Origin: Phlebopus portentosus
Taxonomy: Eukaryota; Basidiomycota; Agaricomycetes; Boletales; Boletinellaceae
DNA length: 64,000 nt
Direction of reading: 5' to 3'
Assembly (NCBI GenBank): GCA_037892935.1
Contig: JAYXKI010000015.1
Coordinates: 310,001-374,000 of the forward strand
In this document: positions 58,926-64,000 of the stretch, piece by piece
How positions within the stretch are numbered: the stretch's first letter is position 1
Layout: each line of letters starts with the position of its first letter
Program-made: the position numbers and the translations under genes
Notes under the pieces: model-generated
The model's input: only the letters and a program-made list of their open reading frames with translations
The model's database searches: none
Told to the model about the DNA's origin: nothing

Positions 58926-60070
58926 TAGTTTTAAGTCATTCTGATGATGTACGATCATAGCATAGACGGAACTAATGCTAGCGGCCGCTTCCATGTGACC
59001 AGGAATGCCGAAGAGATGAGAAGAAGGCAGTTGAGGTAATCATAGAGTGAGCTGGTTGTATACCGGCCTAGGTCATGTGGATGACAAATATCTTCATCAG
59101 TTTCCTCCTGGCAAATCATCATGATCCATCTTGCCTAAGCACACATTTCCTCCGAATCATCTCTCAAGTCTTTTGGACAACCGTATCTGCCATAGTCAGA
59201 GCCGCAAGAATAAAAATAGGGAATTTTGAGGACAAAAGAAAGAAATAAGAACACAGAGCCATTAGGATGAGACACGACTCGAAGGGATCATCAGAACACA
59301 ACAAACGGTAAATAGACGTGAAGAAATTTGAATCGAGAGATCGAAAATAGAGTTCATCATTCCCACCGAGAAAGGCATGCGAGATACAATGATGCATAAC
59401 TGATGGCGATGTAGAGGTTGTCGGCACAGTTGTTCAAGCCTCGAAGTTACGATGTGGTGTGCTCGACTCAAGTATGGCCAAAGACTCACTTAGCATCTGC
59501 ACTAAGTTTTTCAAATACTTCAGATTCTAATGACATTGCTTGCAATGTAACAGTCTCTCTCTAAGGAGTCGAAGAAAGTGTGACCTCGGTGGTCTGCATT
59601 CAATTAGGGTTAAAGGGTCGATGTGTACCGCTAGACTTATGAAGCTACAGCCCGAATTCAAATCTGTTTGCAGACGACGAGCTGTGCCAAACTTGTCGTC
59701 GGCAGCTGTCTGGATCTATCAGCAGTTGAGCGGCTTGAGCCTGAATTACATCTTTTTAATTGATTACGAAGTGCGTGGCAAGTCCGTTCAAACGCCTCCC
59801 TAGCCGAACTATGTAAACGTAGACGTGCACGCAGTGAAGGATTCTATCACAGTATGTTCAGATTGGCAAACAATCCATCAAAGGGAATTAAACGAAAGTG
59901 TCTGGGGTTAGATGGACTGATCACATTAAGCTCTACAAAACTGGGAAAATGACTAGTACAGCAATGCGAGATAGAATGCAAAACATAAATAAGGAATAAA
60001 GATAATAACATTGAAGATGAACCAAGGGATAACCACGTCGCTAGCAGCCAATAATCTCACAGATTGAAGG
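58926..60070. other. Spacer, no gene seen
   Basis: No supportable gene. The right end (from about 60045) is 3' sequence of the NLR gene, shared with its relic. Confidence 0.5.
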
Positions 60071-63000
60071 TCACCTGGGATAGCCTTTCGCCCAGCCCTC
60101 ACCCACGGGGGAATTCTGTAAATCTAGCTTCATCGAAAACTCGCAACTGAAAATAGCCGTATTTCGTGGCTGCCAAAGCGCTTCGCGCATATCCTCCGGT
60201 ATCCACGTCAGCAACTCGCCTCCTTCGCCTTTCACCCAGCCATCATCGGATAGCACCCAGTTCGAGAATGTGCGTTCCCAAGAGGCTGCTGGGCCAGTAC
60301 CTTGAACGTTTGAACCTGTATGCGTATCTGTTCGGTGAGACGACGAGGAGGTTGTCACGGTCCCCTTTACAAGCCTTCCGCCGCGTCCTGAGACGAAATC
60401 TCCATCACCCACATCCCAGACACGAATCGTTTTGTCCCAAGACCCCGACGCAACGCGCGTCCCAGCCGGCGAGTATGCAACTGACAAGACGCCGCTTGTG
60501 TGCCCCTCGAGCGGGCCCAAGATGAGCTCCCCGGTGTCGGCATCCCAGATGCAAATGGTCGAATCCCAAGAGCCTGAGACGACACATTTGCCATCCGGCG
60601 AGAAACAAACTGACGAGACACTTGACCTATGTCCTTTGAGCGGCCCCGAGATGAGCTTTCCGGTTCCGGCATCCCGGATACGAATTGTCTCATCTTCAGA
60701 ACCCGACGCGATGTGTTTCCCGTTCGAGGAGAATGCGACTGACCAGACGGTATCCGTGTGCCCCTTGAGCGGGTCCAAAACGAGCTCGCCACTATCCACA
60801 TCCCATATGCAAATCCTCTTATCCTTAGAACCGGACACGACATGCTTGCCATCTGGCGAGTATGCTACCGAATAGACAGTATTTGTGTGCCCCTTGAATG
60901 GACCCGATACAAGCCTGCCGCTGTCAGCGTCCCGGATGCAGATGGTATTATCGCAGGAGGGTGAGACGAAGTGTCTTCCGTTTGGAGAGAGCGCGACTGA
61001 AAGGACGGGGTAATAGTGTCTTTCTGCGCCATCGATGCCAGTTCGGGTGCATCCTGCCGCCTCTAAGTGTGCTTCAAACGGACCTGCGAGGAGCTCGCCG
61101 CTCTCGGCGTTCCAAATGCGAATGGTCCCGTCATAAGAGCCTGAGAGGACGCGTCTACCGTCTGGAGAGAACGACACCGACTCGACACTTCTTGTGTGCC
61201 CCTCGAAAGGACCAACGAGATGCTTGCCGCTGTCCGCGTCCCAGACACGGATTGTTTTATCATTGGAGCCTGAGACGACGCGTTTCCCATCAGCAGAGAA
61301 AGCGACCGATCTAACCACTTTTGTGTGCGCCTCGAATGCACCTGACGCGATCTCGGTGCCGCCTTCTACATCCCAAATGCGAATGGTTTTATCCTCTGAA
61401 CCGGAGACGACGCGTTTACCGTCAGGAGTGAAAATAACTGACGTAATCCATGTCGTGTGTTCCTTGAATGGGCCCCAGATGCGCTGTCCGCTGTCCACAT
61501 CCCAGATGGCAATCGATTTCCCGCCTAAGACGACGCGTTTCCCATCCGCGGAGAATCCGACAGTGTCGCCGAAAAGTGTTTTTACGAGTTCGCCGCTGTC
61601 AACGTTCCAAATGCTTATCGACACCCAATCTTCAGAAACTACCGTCGCGAGATGCTTCCCGTCTGGTGAGACAGCCATTGATCTCCCTTTGTCTACATCA
61701 AACGGAGCCGAGACTCGCTTCCCGGTCCCGGCATCCCAAATGCTAATCATGTTATTTTTAGAACCCAAGACATATTTTCCGTCCGGCGTGACTTCGCGGA
61801 ACTCGACGTCCGTGTCATCCTCAAACTGTGCAAAGACGAATTCGCCATTCTCGGAATAAAATAACTTCCCGCCAGACACAGAAATGATGCGTCTGCTGTC
61901 CGGAGAGAACGCGACCGACGTGACCACGGGATCACTTGCTTTAAACACAGAGACGAGACTGTCAGTGTCAACATCCCAGGTGTGGATCATCCCTCCTCTA
62001 GAACCCGACACGACTTGCTTGCCGTCCGGGGAGAACGCGACGGACTGGACTGCATTGTCTGCTTCAAAAGGACCCGCAATGAGCTCGCCGCTGAAGGCAC
62101 TCCAGACACGAATCGTCCTGTCTCTAGACGCAGATGCGATCCGCTCCCCGTCAGCGGAGACCACTACTGAATTGACATAGTCTGTGTGTCCCTGCAAGAC
62201 TTTAATGCACTGGCCTGGCGTCCTTCTGCCCAATCTGTCTACTTTCACAACTGGGTGAGTTACCGAATAACGATCCGCGATCAACGATTCGCTTTTCCAA
62301 AGGGATATTGCAGATAGATATACCTGAGGAGCGCTTTGCGAGATCGGGTACTCAAAAACAACGACCAGTCTATACGCCGTCCACAAGAAAGACGACAAAT
62401 CCGCATCAATCCGCTATAGGAGCGTCAGTAAAGCTGTCAATGGGCTGTGAAAATTCACCAACCGTGATCCACGAGCTGGCAACATATAGAGATCGGCCGG
62501 CAACCCGAATGGAACATCCGGTTAAGGACAGGACTTCGAGCCAGTATAAGAGGTGAACGGATGCAAATTTCTTTAGCTTGTCCCGCACAGCGGTCGAGCT
62601 GTCTGACCACTCGAGTTCGTGCAAGTGCACCGCCCACAAGCGACAAGCATAGTCTAGGTGTGGAAGAATCTTGTCCATGACACGTTCGTCGAGTTGCGGA
62701 ATCTCGGAGTTGCGCAGGAACGACGATTCAATATCACACATGTTGAAATGCAGTTTCTCTGCCATTACGTCGAAGCACCGCTCGGTCATGGCTTGCTTCT
62801 GCACTGCCTCGCTGATGTGCCACGGTTCCTTCCCGGACCTCCCTGATGACAATAGATAGTCGGCGAAAGACGCATGGTGCAGTCGAACTGGCTTCCCGGG
62901 CTCAGATGAGATTACGGACCGAAGTCGCCTCAATATAGAGTCTACTGTATCCTCCTCCAGTCCGAGAAAAGCTTCGATGACTGTACCGCTCATAGCCTCC

Positions 63001-64000
63001 TTCGAGACCAAGATGAGACCAAGAACTGCCATGCCTTCATCCTTCGAGTCTGAATTGTCCTCCCAGATTCCTGAACCCTTCAGAACCGTCGCATATAAAC
63101 TATCGATGCCGTTACTGCCGACTGATCGAATATCATTCATGAGCTTTTCCAGTCTGCGTCTCGGGTTAACGGCGCCTTGTACCATCTTGACCGCAGTTGA
63201 CGCCCAAATGAAGAGACCGTCTGCAGCATCACAGAGCACTCGAAGACTGTCGTCCCAGACCTGGCCCTTCGGGACTCGCTTGCCGAGAGCTTGAGCCATC
63301 TCCTGTCGGATGTAAAGATCAACGTCATGTCGACTTTCCTTCGTTCCATGCTCAAGCTTGATATGCCGAATGCAAACACTTTCCGGCAGACCTTCCATAA
63401 TGTCTCCTTCAGGACGGCTGGTTATTAGAATGCGAACTTTCGTCGGGAGTTTCGTGAAGTGAGTCTCGAGCAGTTGCAGCAAGTCGTGACGTTGTTCCGC
63501 GTTCCCGCATTCATCCAATGCGTCGAGAACAATGACAATGGGACCCGCGATGAGACCGGAAGCGGCCTGAAGCGGTTCTGAAATCAGCTTCTCAAACTGC
63601 TTCTTGATCGCAGCACCTCCTATGGTCTTATTTGCTTCGACAGCATTGAGAATATGCCGCGCAATAGACGGATGGAGTGACGCTAGCATGTACGCGACGG
63701 AACGAACAACGGAGCTTGGATCGCTCTTCTCCCGTTCAAAAAACATATATGCAGGGGGACACCCCTTGTCTCCGCAATTTTCGAAGGCGGTCACAGCGAT
63801 AGTACTTTTTCCAGATCCAGCAGCTCCAGTGAGCCACAGAACGTTCGGGGACGTTTCAGCGAAAAGGAACTCCATGATCGGGTCTAAGTACTCCCGACGC
63901 GTTCCATCAAGACATCGAGGCCGACTCGATACATTAGAAGGATCCGACTTGAAAGGCTCCAGTAACGCTTCCAGCTTTTGCTGTGACTCTAGTCCGCAAA
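60071..64000 (-). CDS. NACHT-WD40 NLR (STAND NTPase), 5' end outside the window
   Basis: The reading frame is open to the right edge, so the N-terminal effector domain is missing. The visible part starts with CLDGTRREYLDPIMEFL, then Walker A GAAGSGKST and Walker B IVIVLDALDECG with ILITSRPEGD after it: a NACHT domain. A 49-nt intron (62414-62462, TTGGT donor context, CTGAC branch) joins the NACHT exon to a helical linker (SQSAPQVYLSAI) and 14 WD40 repeats, enough for two seven-bladed propellers; the later repeats end in IRIWD/ICIWD. A C-terminal tail follows with DDGWVKGEGGELL and WIPEDMREALW. Fungal NLRs of this type act in allorecognition and programmed cell death: ligand binding by the repeats triggers NTP-dependent oligomerisation. 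Partner and ligand are unknown. Confidence 0.9.

Noticed and set aside
62406..62420. Frameshift between the NACHT and WD40 parts of the NLR
   Set aside because: The two frames are joined cleanly by a 49-nt intron (62414-62462) with a good branch site, so the gene is not broken here.
1..64000. CRISPR arrays, operons or bacterial mobile elements
   Set aside because: Nothing of the kind is present; introns and gene families are clearly fungal.

Overview
The window looks like accessory DNA from a filamentous basidiomycete, most likely an Agaricomycete. Genes are split by many short introns (about 49-70 nt, GT..AG, with CTGAC/CTAAC-like branch sites). The protein families also fit: a DUF6534-type membrane protein, a CFEM/GPI protein, a basidiomycete O-fucosyltransferase-like enzyme, Crinkler-type (CR) effectors, a NACHT-WD40 NLR, and a transposase family I associate with Agaricomycetes. 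There are no operons, and gene models were read by eye through splice sites.

Layout. 0.2-1.5 kb: minus-strand DUF6534-like multi-pass membrane protein. 2.5-4.2 kb: intact medium-chain dehydrogenase/reductase (MDR) gene, followed at 6.9-8.4 kb by its broken paralogue; a hAT-like MITE (4.33-4.92 kb) lies between them. 8.9-9.7 kb: CFEM protein with a Ser/Ala stalk and GPI signal. 10.0-11.5 kb: type II membrane glycosyltransferase-like protein. 13.3-27.3 kb: tandem array of about 4.45-kb units, each built around an acidic nuclear zinc-finger-like protein. Copies 2 and 3 are intact; copies 1 and 4 are decayed. A second hAT-like MITE copy ends the array. 28-32.5 kb: diverged duplications with no recognised gene.

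32.5-46.5 kb: two almost identical DNA transposons, about 6.96 kb each, lie head to tail. They have 35-bp imperfect terminal inverted repeats, subterminal ATCCGGAT repeats, and one 8-bp target duplication (GCTACGCC) around the whole tandem. Each encodes a large protein (about 1,860 residues if joined) combining an Ulp1-type cysteine protease domain with a transposase that I read as P-element/THAP9-like. This is the strongest candidate for an under-described system here.

47.3-48.5 kb: conserved GC-rich HAD phosphatase of the Gpp1/Dog type. 49.8-64 kb: a conflict-type locus, all large genes on the minus strand. It holds a WD40 relic of an NLR, two CR effectors, an HSP70 relic, and a NACHT-14xWD40 NLR that runs off the right edge. 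One CR effector has a C-terminal kinase; the other has a P-loop NTPase plus a restriction-endonuclease-like nuclease. The two CR genes share an ungapped 633-bp block (promoter, header exons and introns) that stops exactly at an intron acceptor, after which the effector domains are unrelated. This suggests a header module captured or swapped by exon shuffling.
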